Source of the DNA: Phymorhynchus buccinoides
Lineage: Eukaryota; Mollusca; Gastropoda; Neogastropoda; Raphitomidae
Assembly: GCA_017654935.2 (NCBI GenBank)
Contig: CM065710.1
Span: 24,226,436-24,290,435 of the forward strand
DNA: 64,000 nt
Direction of reading: 5' to 3'
Shown: one piece after another, positions 35,179 through 42,910 of the stretch
Numbering within the stretch: position 1 is the first letter of the stretch
Layout of the letters: each line of letters begins with the position of its first letter
Translations under genes and position numbers: made by a program
The notes under the pieces: model-generated
The model's input: the letters and a program-made list of their open reading frames with translations, nothing else
What the model was told of the DNA's origin: nothing
Databases searched by the model: none

Positions 35179-37390
35179 TGTAAGCATGCATGCATACCAA
35201 AACATCATTTAGTTATGATTAAGTCTTTGCGTCATGTATTTTATCATGTCACTGACACTTATTCTATTTACAGTGAAACCCGTTTAGTACGAATTCCAGG
35301 GGAGAGGGCCAATTTACTCGTTGTAAGCATTGCTCGTTCAAACCATTTTATCGATTTGGGCAACCCTGACGAACCTATCAATCGCTCCTCACATCTACTG
35401 TGATGTGCGTGCTGGTAAAGTGTGAAAAAGACAGAAAAACGGAAACAACACACTTACCCAACAAAGCATGGTTGTAAGCCCAGTATCCTGTATCCATAGG
35501 GTTTTTAATGCCGATTACAAACACTTTAAAACAGTTTATTAACACACGATAACATCAAAAACATAAAATCCACACACGCGCTTTAAGAGAAAGTTAAAAT
35601 TTCCCGGAAGTCACAAGATCAGTGCGCAAAGAGTAAATCCAGTGTCGTCTGCTTGCGCTGCAGACACCCAAATTGTTATATCGGCCAATCAGAATGCCGC
35701 TTACATATCGAGGGGTCAGTCAAGATGGCGATGCTGTTGTCAGTGTGTTCTCGTTCTAGCCAGGTAGTTGTGCAAGAAAGCTTGACTTTGGGATGGCGGT
35801 GTGGTTGTAAGTGCGTTCTCGTTCTAACCGTGTAGTTTTTGCATAAAAGCTTGACTTTGGGAGTCAATAAATTGTACGTTATATGCAAGTTGCTCGTTGT
35901 AGCGAGCTCGTTGTATGCAGAATTATTTAACAAGGAAAAAGAAGGCTTGTGGTTGGGAATTTTGAAACCACTTGTTAAACACGGGCTCTCGCTTAAACCG
36001 TACTCGTACTAAATGGGTTTCCCTGTACATGTAGTTACTTGAGAACAGTTTGAACCGGAACGTCATGTTTTGGTCTTGTGAATGAAACTTTTTTCTGGTT
36101 CAATTTCTACTCGTGTGTGTGCGTGTGTGTGTTTTTAACAAATTCTTATAAATTATGATTTTATTCCCGTTCCTTTCTTCTCACTCCTCTCCTGTGAAGA
36201 GTTAAAAAAGAACGTGGACACGCCCATCACCATGTGCCTGCTGGGAAACAAGAGTGACCTAGACAGTGGTCGCAAGGTGTCGAAGGAAGAGGCTGCAGAA
36301 TATGCCGCCTCCATAGACGCTCTCTTCTTCGAAACGTCCGCCCTGAAAAACACAGGTTTGTTGTGTGTAGAATGTGGTAGACAATCTACGTCTTGCAAAC
36401 TTTAAATGCTAGTAAAGGAGGTAGAAGGGGGTGTGTGTGTGAAGAAGGAGAACGTTGCGTGTAAGCATCGTGTTTATTTTACTTTCTAATGAGTCATTAT
36501 TTGTTTGCCTTTAATGTTCTTGTTATCAATGTAAAGCGCACTGAGCTCATGTGAGAAAAAGCGCTATGTAAATTCCCATTATTATTATTATTACAACTTC
36601 CGTACAGACTTAGAGGGTTCGGCTATGAGATGTTTGAACTTGTGTGTTAAATTTTCACAGGCATTGAAGACGCCTTCCTGCAAGTGTCCAAAGATCTCCT
36701 CAAGACTTTCAAAACCTGTATGTTTTTGTGGGTTTTTTGTCCTCTGTGTGTACTTGTAGCTTCTGTGCACACATAGAGGGTTAGGCCGGGTTCACATTAG
36801 ACGCGTAAGTTCCGTACGGAAAACCCTAAATAAGTGGAAGAAAGAAGGATAAAAGTTTACGCATATAGGGGAAATTTGGACATGTGCGCAAATCTTTTCC
36901 CTTTTTTGTTTCACTTATTTATGGATTGCGCACGGGCTTCCGCATGGAACATCCGCTTATGTGAGTACACGGTCTAAAGCTATGAAATGTTTGAACTTGC
37001 GTGTTAAATTTTCCATGCATTGAAGACGCCTTCCTGCAAGTGTCCAAAGATCTCCTCAAGACTTTCAAAACCTGTATGTTTTGGGGGGGTTTTGTCCTTC
37101 GTGTGTTCTTGTAGCTTCTGTACACACATAGAAGAGGGTTAGGCTATGAGATGTTTGAACGTGCGTGTTACATTTTCACAGGCATTGAAGACGCTTTCCT
37201 GCAAGTGTCCAAAGATCTGCTCAAGACCCACCAGGCTAACCCGGAGAGCGGCATGGGCATGATGTCTATGCGGCAGCCAGATTCCTCCGAAATTTTCTCT
37301 CCGAGCTCCGGAAACAAACAGACCGTCAGACTGCCCTCCCCTTCTTCTGTCGAGGGCGACAAGTCGACACAGTCCTCCTGCGGTTGCTGA
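28384..37390 (+). CDS. Rab-family small GTPase, six coding exons, 229 aa
   Basis: Joining 28384-28447, 29865-29961, 30336-30405, 33658-33751, 36200-36355 and 37182-37390 gives one open frame of 690 nt ending in TGA. All junctions are GT-AG and the phases agree. The protein has every G motif of a Ras-superfamily GTPase: P-loop GSQGVGKTS (19-27), switch I Thr44 in [15 protein letters not shown] (66-72), NKSD (125-128) and ETSA (153-156). A Ser/Pro-rich tail ends in CGC, the CxC motif that is doubly geranylgeranylated in Rabs. RabF-like stretches ([25 protein letters not shown]) place it in the Rab family. The overall pattern is closest to the endosomal Rab5/21/22/31/24 group, but I cannot name the subfamily. 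Expected role: a membrane-attached GTP switch in vesicle traffic. A pyrimidine-rich stretch and TTTACAG lie just before the ATG, so an upstream 5' UTR exon is likely. The gene spans 9 kb, mostly repeat-filled introns. Confidence 0.93.
29612..29830 (-). repeat. D-family repeat copy, Rab intron 1
   Basis: Reverse-complement copy: GGGCCCAGCATGTCTGTCTT through CACAGAACTTCCAGAAGGTG to a C-rich head ending GGGGTATTCCCACGGGGG. It lies just upstream of Rab exon 2. Confidence 0.75.
29865..29961 (+). CDS. Rab GTPase coding exon 2 (P-loop and switch I)
   Basis: The acceptor is TTTTGCATTGCAG|GTGTGGG and the donor AAGAT|GTGAGC. It encodes the second half of the P-loop (GVGKTS), the first helix and the switch I region [13 protein letters not shown] with the Mg-binding Thr44. 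A poly-C/poly-G stretch follows the donor directly. Confidence 0.92.
30336..30405 (+). CDS. Rab GTPase coding exon 3 (switch II)
   Basis: The acceptor is CGTATGTGCAG|GACTCTGG and the donor GCCATG|GTGAGT (phase 0). It encodes [20 protein letters not shown] and RAM, including the G3 motif DTAGQE whose Gln is needed for GTP hydrolysis. Confidence 0.93.
30551..30815 (+). repeat. D-family (GAA-tailed) interspersed repeat copy, Rab intron 3
   Basis: It starts at CCCATGGGGATACTGGGGGT and contains the family core CTTCTGGAAGTTCTGTACTT plus the later block CTTAGTTAGGCGCATAACGG. The copy is moderately diverged. The preceding GC-rich stretch from 30470 is shared in inverted form with 42740-42800. Confidence 0.75.
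30998..31283. mobile_element. TTAA-flanked MITE, CCTCTTCACTGCC family
   Basis: It is flanked by TTAA at 30994-30997 and 31284-31287. The left end CCTCTTCACTGCC and right end GGCAGTGAAGGGG are inverted repeats (12 of 13). It lies in Rab intron 3. TTAA duplications are the hallmark of piggyBac-type transposition. It has no coding capacity. Confidence 0.8.
31576..32122. mobile_element. pogo/Tigger-like MITE, CAGACAAACCCC family, copy 2
   Basis: It is flanked by TA (31574 and 32123). The ends CAGACAAACCCCTATTTTA and TAAAATAGAGGTTTGTCAG are inverted. It is nearly identical to 23019-23578 apart from internal indels. An internal ATG at 31823 opens [16 protein letters not shown], which resembles the start of a pogo-type transposase helix-turn-helix region. 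It soon runs into unrelated sequence and a stop at 32003, so this is a deletion derivative. Confidence 0.8.
32129..33123. repeat. 85-bp tandem array (about 11-12 units) in Rab intron 3
   Basis: The unit begins CAGGGCTCCCAATCGTCCCA and repeats every 85 bp (32129, 32214 and so on) with very few differences; the last units are truncated or fused. It starts within 10 bp of the end of a pogo-like MITE. Flanking sequence to about 33250 holds related GGGTCCCTGGGAGCTCTGG motifs, suggesting that the array arose from local DNA. Open frames across it on the minus strand are by-products of the repeat. Confidence 0.95.
33306..33643 (+). repeat. GT-rich minisatellite, four units of 75-92 bp, next to exon 4
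   Basis: Four units each run (GT)n, ACATGCATATGTGAGTG, TAAAATATCCAACTTTTT, then TTATTCACTAATCGCAACC or a variant ending CAGTAATCACAGTC. The array ends 14 bases before the exon 4 acceptor. The copies with CAGTAATCACAG offer extra AG dinucleotides. Confidence 0.85.
33658..33751 (+). CDS. Rab GTPase coding exon 4
   Basis: The acceptor is CATTTTTCAG|GCTCC and the donor GTCAAAG|GTGAGA (phase 1). It encodes [18 protein letters not shown] and the helix ending WVK, the stretch that follows switch II and distinguishes Rabs from Ras and Rho. The upstream intron ends in a four-copy GT-rich minisatellite whose units each carry a weak AG that could compete as acceptor. Confidence 0.92.
34018..34860 (+). 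other. Unclassified single-copy-looking stretch in Rab intron 4
   Basis: It contains two CCAAT-type motifs (GACCAATCAGAAAC, CCAATGAGATTAGG) followed by CTATTTATTTCG, then long pyrimidine-rich sequence and a segment ending AACCCGACACCCTTT. A solo LTR or a diverged retroelement is possible, but I found no second copy or terminal TG...CA pair to support it. No coding exon is recognised. Confidence 0.25.
35122..35174. repeat. (CA)n microsatellite
   Basis: An almost perfect run of about 26 CA units in Rab intron 4. Confidence 0.95.
35273..36027. mobile_element. pogo/Tigger-like element, CAGTGAAACCCGTTTAGTACGA family
   Basis: The left end CAGTGAAACCCGTTTAGTAC and right end GTACTAAATGGGTTTCCCTG are inverted repeats, flanked by TA on each side. 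Subterminal CTCGTTGTA-type motifs recur. The interior has a duplicated segment (TTCTCGTTCTAGCC...AGCTTGACTTTGGGA and TTCTCGTTCTAACC...AGCTTGACTTTGGGA). No transposase frame remains. Confidence 0.7.
36200..36355 (+). CDS. Rab GTPase coding exon 5 (guanine-specificity motifs)
   Basis: The acceptor is CTCCTGTGAAG|AGTTAAA and the donor AACACAG|GTTTGT (phase 1). It encodes [20 protein letters not shown] and continues to [10 protein letters not shown], carrying G4 (NKSD) and G5 (ETSA), which select guanine. The phase-1 end matters because the duplicated downstream exon copies are also entered in phase 1. Confidence 0.92.
36531..36597 (+). repeat. (ATT)n-tailed 'AGCGC' interspersed repeat, in Rab intron 5
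   Basis: TGTAAAGCGCACTGAGCTCA is followed by AAAAGCGCTATGTAAAT and (ATT)n. It is the 3' end of a retroposed family with five copies in the window. The short tail and simple-repeat end resemble LINE or SINE 3' ends. Confidence 0.7.
36661..36717 (+). CDS. Duplicated copy of the Rab last-exon start; possible cassette exon
   Basis: This is a near-identical copy of the first 45 bases of exon 6, with an intact acceptor (AAATTTTCACAG|GC) and a good donor (AAAACCT|GTATGT). It is exactly 57 nt and phase 1 at both ends, so it could be spliced between exons 5 and 6 without a frameshift, adding 19 residues ([19 protein letters not shown] plus a split Cys). Used instead as a terminal exon, it would read on to TAG near 36777, giving a Rab without the prenylation cysteines. 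It may also simply be unused duplicated DNA. Confidence 0.5.
36784..36974. mobile_element. Small inverted-repeat element between exon copies (PIF/Harbinger-like MITE?)
   Basis: The element interrupts the join between the first and second exon copies. Its left end GGCCGGGTTCACATTAGACG and the reverse complement of its right end (GACCGTGTACTCACATAAGC) align as an imperfect inverted repeat. TTA precedes it and TAA follows. The uninterrupted join at 37138-37145 reads GGGTTAGGCTATG. A 3-bp TWA target duplication would fit PIF/Harbinger, but the ends have mutated. Confidence 0.4.
37017..37073 (+). pseudogene. Second duplicated copy of the Rab last-exon start, acceptor lost
   Basis: This carries the same 57-nt segment as 36661-36717, including the FKT ending and the GTATGT donor. 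The splice acceptor reads TTTTCCATG instead of TTTTCACAG, so the AG is gone. The flanking intron sequence is duplicated too (GCTATGAGATGTTTGAAC before, GTCCTCTGTGTG-like after). This makes a tandem triplication of the exon 6 region, with only the last copy reading into the real tail. Confidence 0.75.
37182..37390 (+). CDS. Rab GTPase coding exon 6 (C-terminal tail, CGC)
   Basis: The acceptor is ACATTTTCACAG|GCATTGAAG. The exon encodes the last GTPase helix ([20 protein letters not shown]) and a Ser/Pro-rich hypervariable tail ending QSSCGC, then TGA. The terminal CxC is a Rab geranylgeranylation signal. An (ATT)n-tailed repeat begins immediately after the stop codon, so the 3' UTR is repeat-derived. 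No clear AATAAA belongs unambiguously to this gene. Confidence 0.92.
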
Positions 37391-37461
37391 TAATAATAAT
37401 AATAATTCTCAACATTTATATAGCGCTTTACTCCCATTGCAGGGAGCTCAAAGCGCTTTAC
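37391..37461 (-). repeat. (ATT)n-tailed 'AGCGC' repeat directly after the Rab stop codon
   Basis: (AAT)n begins at the base after TGA, then ATTTATATAGCGCTTTACTC and AGCTCAAAGCGCTTTACTTA. It is antisense to the Rab transcript. Confidence 0.8.
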
Positions 37462-37488
37462 TTAGACAATAAAACACAAATAAGTTAA

Positions 37489-38169
37489 CTCTCTCAACAC
37501 TAATGATGAAAATGATGTTTTACGTCCTCTCGGTCATAGACACATATGGGACATTTGTAAATACAAAGATGGTGGGAACAATACTGGCTGCAATGCCCGG
37601 AGGCAGTGCAACACCAGTAAAGTCCCGAGTTTTTAACAATATAAATAGGTGTAGCGGTAACCACGCCTCGGTTAAACCTCATCGGCTATGATACCGCCAC
37701 ATTAAATAATTAGTTATAAAACACTAATGTACGCTATAGCGTACATGCTTCGCACAAACGTTCCACACACTAGGCAGGTTTGCATCATTACATAAAAATT
37801 ATTTAAAATATAATGTTTAACCGCACAGTTTTGAAACTTTGCGGTATTGTTTTTAATAATAAAAGCTAGCATATGTTGTAATTCCAAAATAAAAATTTAT
37901 GATTAGCAGATTTTAAAAAAAGCATAACAAAGAAGACGAAAAGAGGGGAAGAGTGATTCATTTGCATTCATGGCGGTACTAAAAATAGACTAGAAGTGAT
38001 TTCATTGGTTGAAAACTATTAAGGGACCGTAGAGGAACACTTCTATACCGGTTTGGGTTGCATGGCTTCGCGGAGTTGTGAATTGTGAATGGTTAAGCAC
38101 TATGTACACTATAGTGTACATTCGTGTTGAACGGTTGTAAAGGGAAGCAATCGGCCAGTGTTGAATGAG
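37489..38169. mobile_element. TTAA-flanked element, CTCWYTCAACACT family, with palindromes and an insertion
   Basis: TTAA lies at 37485-37488 and 38170-38173. The ends CTCTCTCAACACT and AGTGTTGAATGAG are inverted. Subterminal palindromes TGTACGCTATAGCGTACA (37728) and TGTACACTATAGTGTACA (38103) lie near each end. A TGTTTTACGTCC repeat is inserted near the left end between two copies of ACACTAATG. Confidence 0.72.
37505..37721 (+). repeat. TGTTTTACGTCCTCTCGG interspersed repeat, intact copy
   Basis: It contains TGTTTTACGTCCTCTCGGTC, CACATATGGGACATTTGTAA and CTCGGTTAAACCTCATCGGC, and is flanked by direct repeats of ACACTAATG, which suggests retroposition. It supplies the empty site for the TTAA MITE at 39785. 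Confidence 0.75.
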
Positions 38170-38394
38170 TTAACATTATGCACATAAGACTCACTCACTA
38201 CAATCAAATCAAATATACATAAAATAATATTATTTGAACAAAGCCCTGTTCATAACCACATAATTTGAAACAATAGTACAATATTATAAGAAAAGAAACA
38301 AAATTGATGGCGTGGTACAGAAAGAAAAAGGCTGTGTATTGTCGTTTTGTTACGACCGAAATCGGAATGCGTTGGCAGAATGTACTCTTCTTCT

Positions 38395-38935
38395 TCTTCT
38401 TCTTCATTCGCTCAGACAGTTTCCTGTCATAATGAGCGTAGATGCATCATGCTGCTGTTATAATAATAATAATAATAATACTGGTTATTTATAGAGCGCT
38501 TAACTCCCTTTGCAGGGTGCTCAAAGCGCTGGACAAAGGCCTAAACACTAACATACAGATAAACACCAAGCCAAGAATAATCAACATGAAGACAAGTATC
38601 AATGAATATAAACATTAAAAATAAGTGAGACTGTTCATACAAAATGCATGTATTAATCTCTCTCGCCCTCCCTCCTCCCCATTGTTTATGCGCGTAACCA
38701 AGAAATAGTTGGGCCCAGCATGTCCGACTTCGGCTGAAGAAATCTTTGTGAGAATTTATAGAAAAAAGGCAAGAGAATGGACCAGTGAGACAGAAAGATA
38801 GCAGATGGCAGTAAGCAAAGAGAAAAGGCAGAGTCAAAGAGAGTGATGGATTAGAGGAAGTTACAAGCACAGAACTTCCAGAAGGTGGGGAAACTATTTG
38901 CAAGAAAGACCTCCCCCGGGGGGGGGGGGGGGGGG
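38395..38935 (-). repeat. D-family repeat split by an 'AGCGC' repeat
   Basis: The tail part (38390-38460) and the rest (38681-38935) belong to one copy. Between GCTGTTATA and TTGTTTATGCGC lies a foreign segment that starts with (ATT)n. Confidence 0.8.
38461..38680 (-). repeat. (ATT)n-tailed 'AGCGC' repeat inserted in a D-family copy
   Basis: (AAT)n, GGTTATTTATAGAGCGCTTA and GCTCAAAGCGCTGGAC, then about 150 bp up to the host sequence. TGTTATA on the left and TGTTTAT on the right could be a diverged target duplication. Confidence 0.7.
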
Positions 38936-39611
38936 GGGGGGGCAGAATGTAGTGATCTAGGACACCGATGAAAACTGAAAACCAGACACATAGATATTTC
39001 ACCCAGTGTGGAACGCAGAAAAAAAAGATGTGTTGATTGGTTTTTGTTTTTTAACTTACTTACTGGTTTTTGTGTGCTTTATTTTGTTCTGTTCATTTAC
39101 TGCTTTGGTTGTCATTTTTTTTTATTACTTAAAAAAAATATATATATATATATATATTTTTTTTTTTTTATATTTCAAGTTTCTTTGTAACTTACTTACT
39201 GCTTGGGTTTATTTAGTTTTGCATTTATTCTTGAAAGTTTGTATGTTTTTTGGTGGTTTTTTTGACTGATTGTGTTATTGTGTCAAATTCTTTTGGATGG
39301 GTATTTATTTAAGATGAGTTTTCTGTGAGAAAAAAAAGTCTTTTTGTTTTTGTGTATTTATTTACTGACCGCGTTGAATTCTTCTTGTTTGGTGTTTTTG
39401 TGCATGTTAATTTTAGGAGCATTTTTTATATACTCTAGTGGATTACAAGACTTCCCATTATAAGACTCCCTCCCACATAAGACCTACTTCTGTGAGACAT
39501 TGCTCTTCTTTGTAAGTATAAAAATTACCTCACTTATAAGATCCCTCCCTTATAAGACCTCATTTTGGATTATTTTTGAAGGTCTTCATTTTCGAAGGTC
39601 TTATGAATGAA

Positions 39612-40058
39612 TGAAAAATTGTGTTTTACGTCCTCTCGGTCCTAGACGCATATGGGACATTTGTAAATACAAAGATGGTGGGAACGATACTGGAGGCAAT
39701 GCCCAGAGGCAGTGCAACACCAGTAAAGTCCCAATTTTTTTTTAGCAATACAGATATGTGTAGCAGTAACCACACCTCGGTTAACCCTTTCGCCGCCAGC
39801 CATTTTTCAGCAAAAAAATTCCATTAAACTTACCTGGGTAGATAAAAAAAAGTCTGTCTGTAATATTCATGATTCCTCTGTGACATATTTAAAGCATGGC
39901 CTATTCTTACCTCCCAAAATGAAGAGAACAGGTCTTTGGATAACAGACCCTGATTTGATGCCTTTTAGTGACATGGGTGTTAAATCATTGTGGTGCAAAA
40001 ATGCGACGTTGGCGGTGAAAGGGTTAAACCTCATCGGCTATGGTACCGCCACAAGTAT
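39612..40058 (+). repeat. TGTTTTACGTCCTCTCGG repeat containing a TTAA MITE
   Basis: Same family as 37505-37721, carrying the 239-bp MITE at its internal TTAA. Confidence 0.85.
39785..40023. mobile_element. TTAA-flanked MITE, CCCTTTCRCCGCC family, with empty site in the window
   Basis: TTAA lies at 39781-39784 and 40024-40027. The ends CCCTTTCGCCGCC and GGCGGTGAAAGGG are inverted. The host repeat at 37671 reads CCTCGGTTAAACCTCATCGG without the insert, with one TTAA. The 39.7-kb copy has CCTCGGTTAA, the insert, then TTAAACCTCATCGG. Confidence 0.95.
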
Positions 40059-40149
40059 AGCATACTGCTTTTGATCAAATACAACATTCAAAGGTCTTAT
40101 AAGGGAGGTTCCACTGTATCTAATCCTTTTTTTCTTTTTTGGGGGCGTG

Positions 40150-40190
40150 GGAGAGGGAGAGAGAGATAGAGAGAGATGGAGAGAGAGACA

Positions 40191-40250
<60 letters not shown>

Positions 40251-40515
40251 GGGAGAGAGAGATAGAGAGAGAGGGAGATAAAGAGAGAGGGAGAGAGACG
40301 GAGAGAGAGAGAGAGGGAGAGAGAGAGATAGGGAGAGAGACGGAGAGAGAGAGAGGGAGAGAGAGAGATAGAGAGAGAGGGAGAGACGGAGAGAGAGATA
40401 AAGAGAGAGGGAGAGAGAGAGACGGAGAGAGAGAGATAGAGAGAGAGGGAGAGAGAGAGAGCGAACGAGAGAGAGAGAGAGAGCGAATGAGAGAGAGAGA
40501 GCGAACGAGAGAGAT
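40150..40515. repeat. Long imperfect (GA)n tract
   Basis: About 365 bp of GAGAGA with GGGAGAGA, GATA and GACGGA interruptions. Strongly purine/pyrimidine-asymmetric. Confidence 0.95.
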
Positions 40516-41089
40516 GGGAAGAGTTGTGGGTTGTTTTTTGTGTGTGTGGGTGAGAAGTGTCTTTTTTCCACTTTGTGACTTTGATTTACTGCTTTAATTT
40601 TGTTAACAGGTTTTTTTATGGGATGGATTCGTTTTCATAATTAAGATCACTTTTTTTTGTTGCTATGATATATTTTATTATTTAGCCTTTTGTTACTATT
40701 TATAGTGTCTCGAACATGGTATGTTTTAAATCTTAAGCTACTGAACAAATTTTTAAACCCTGCCTGTGTACATGGATGTAAAAACAAATCATTTATTTTA
40801 TTCCTTTGTGTAGTCTTCTTCCCATGGACTAACATGCTATAAAAAACAGTACCATCTAAAAACTAAAATAGGGTAATAAAATTAATAATAAGGTAATAAA
40901 ATTAGGGCCATAGATCAGAGTAGTGGTAAATGAAGGGCAGGAGTTGTGCCGGTCGGGGCTTGTTCCCCGGGGGCCGCTACGGTAGCTGGATTGGTCTTGC
41001 CCGGATTCTGCAAAAGAAAGGTCTATGGACATGAAAACATAGACTGTCGTTCCATCAAGACAGCAATTTTAAGTTTTTGTGTTTTTTAA

Positions 41090-41234
41090 CCTCTTCGCTG
41101 CCCATGACGTATATATACGTCCTCTATAGCGCTTCAGTACTTGCCACCGACATATATATACGTCGCCGCTAAGTAGCGATATTGCCGCATTCAAAAATCA
41201 GCGCATGCGCAAGTAGTAGGCAGCAGCAAAGTGG
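41090..41234. mobile_element. TTAA-flanked MITE, CCTCTTCGCTGCC family
   Basis: TTAA lies at 41086-41089 and 41235-41238. The left end CCTCTTCGCTGCC pairs loosely with the right end GCAGCAGCAAAGTGG. An internal inverted repeat built on ATATATACGTC occurs twice. It is short and without coding capacity. Confidence 0.65.
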
Positions 41235-41382
41235 TTAAAGTCAGTCTGTCATTACCATCAAGACAGAATTTTAACTCTAGTTGCGCTCTCCTATTTCCAT
41301 TGTGTATATAGCCTTCATATGTTCCTACAACGTATACGTTCAGATTCAGAGATTCAATAAAACATTTTCTTGTAAGCTAAGA

Positions 41383-41553
41383 ATGGTCAACTTAGCTGCT
41401 GATTTTGCCGCCAGATAGTGACAAACTCAAGGGGGTCTAATCCTACTTTCCCTCCCTCTCTCTCTCTATCCCCAACTAAAGATATCACTAAGATTAGACC
41501 CTCTTGAGTTTATCGCCACCTGGCGGTGAAATCAGCAGCTACGCCGCTCATTG
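41383..41553. mobile_element. Foldback element, single hairpin
   Basis: The left arm AGCTGCTGATTTTGCCGCCA...AAACTCAAGGGGGTCTAATC pairs with GATTAGACCCTCTTGAGTTT...GGCGGTGAAATCAGCAGCT. The loop is CT-rich with CCCCAACTAA, like the left hairpin at 47935, so the two are probably related. Confidence 0.8.
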
Positions 41554-41565
41554 AAGTTAGGTTAA

Positions 41566-41784
41566 CCCCTTGACTGCCACCAACGTATCACATACTGACC
41601 TGATGACATCACTGATGATGTCATCATATGAAGAGGAGTAACCCTGACATGCTGGCTTTTGCTCCAACACAGTCAAGAGAGTTATATCCCCAGACCATTA
41701 GCCAGATTGGCTCTATCAGTTGTCTTTTTCATGGCATGATTTGCCCAATGATTTGTTCTTTAATCTTCTCTGGCAGTCAAGGGG
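41566..41784. mobile_element. TTAA-flanked MITE, CCCCTTGACTGCC family
   Basis: TTAA lies at 41562-41565 and 41785-41788. The ends CCCCTTGACTGCC and GGCAGTCAAGGGG are perfect 13-bp inverted repeats. It lies directly beside a foldback element. Confidence 0.9.
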
Positions 41785-42084
41785 TTAAAGGTAACTTTTG
41801 CTAAAAAAACACACCAAAAATTCAAGGATAAAAGAACAAAACTTCTAATTTTGATGTTTATCCGTAACGCCAGAACTTGCGTCCGTATTCCTGTACAAAG
41901 TCAAGAATAAAATAATGAAGAAGAATTTTAACTTGTTCTCTCTATGTTAAAGTTACTCACTCGCACTGTCGTAGCTTTCGCCAGACGTCCGTCCGGCTTC
42001 GTCAGCGCTTTGCGCACTGAGGTTGGAAACTTGGTGTTCAGAGTAAAATACTGACTGAAAGTGCAATGCCGCTTTGGAGACTCC

Positions 42085-42355
42085 AGGCATCAGAATTGTC
42101 AGAGGATTTCAGAGGATTAAGAATTTCTGACAGAGGATTGGCTTCTCTTGTCAGAGGTTTTGCCTTTTTATTGAGTGTTATCCTTTGTGTTAAATAGCAT
42201 TTTAAAGTGATTTATCACTATATTAAGCCTTTTTGGTGGCGTTGGGAACTCATTTCAGTGTTGTCCCTCTTCAGTCTAGGGCCTTGATGGCCCTTTTACC
42301 GCAGTTTTCAGAGGATTGGACTTCAGACTGTTCTGATGCCTGGACTCCTCTGTGG
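42085..42355 (+). repeat. Interspersed repeat E, copy 2
   Basis: CAGGCATCAGAATTGTCAGA to CAGACTGTTCTGATGCCTGG, so the copy begins and ends with inverted CAGGCATCAGAA / TTCTGATGCCTG. This suggests terminal inverted repeats of a DNA element. Confidence 0.7.
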
Positions 42356-42519
42356 TGCCGCAGCCATGATAGCAGAGCCACTCCTCCAGGACTGTCGTAC
42401 CTTCCAGAACCTCAGGGAGTCCCCTTCTTCTTCTTCTGCGTTCCCAGCCCATATGGCCATAATGGTTGTAAGGTACGTATGTGTCCTGTTTTCAGTTCTC
42501 TGCTGCATTCAGCCGACGC

Positions 42520-42738
42520 ATTTTGATTTCGGAGGAGCTCAAAGGAGAAAATTATTTGGAAGATTTGTTTTTAAAAAAGGGCAGGTGAATGGACTGATAA
42601 GTCAGAAAAAAAGATGATAAAAAGAAAAGGAAAAAGCAGAATCAAAGAGAGTGATAGATTAGAGGAAGTTATTGCAAGCACAGAATTTCCAGAAGGTAGG
42701 GGAACTGTTCGTATGAACGTCCCCACGGGGAGAGACTC
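42520..42738 (-). repeat. D-family repeat copy
   Basis: Reverse complement, CAGGTGAATGGACTGATAAG to AACGTCCCCACGGGGAGAG. It continues into a GC-rich block (TGTATGGAGGCATGAGGCAT) also found inverted at 30490. Confidence 0.75.
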
Positions 42739-42910
42739 GTGGAAAGGGCGGGGTCGTTCAGCTCCCTGTATGGAGGCATGAGGCATCCACCCACTGCCCC
42801 AAGAACCTTAGAGATGAAAACTAGGCCATCTGACACACCAGTTCGGGAGAAGATCTTTGGACTGGTGTCCCTGTCTGAATGATCGATGAAGAAGAAGCAG
42901 AAGAAGAAAG

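Larger units (their letters stand above)
39434..40116. mobile_element. CAGTGGAACC-type MITE split by two nested insertions
   Basis: The left half (AGTGGATTACAAGACTTCCC to about 39605) and right half (AAGGTCTTATAAGGGAGGTTCCACTG, 40091-40116) belong to one element. Between them lies the TGTTTTACGTCC repeat, itself split by a TTAA MITE. This gives three levels of insertion. Confidence 0.8.

Noticed and set aside
35273..36027. Possible additional Rab exon in intron 4 (183-codon-scale open stretches)
   Set aside because: The region is a TA-flanked inverted-repeat element, and Rab exons 4 and 5 join in phase without it.
40038..40597. Arg/Glu-rich and Ser/Leu-rich frames of 150-177 codons
   Set aside because: Pure by-products of the (GA)n tract.
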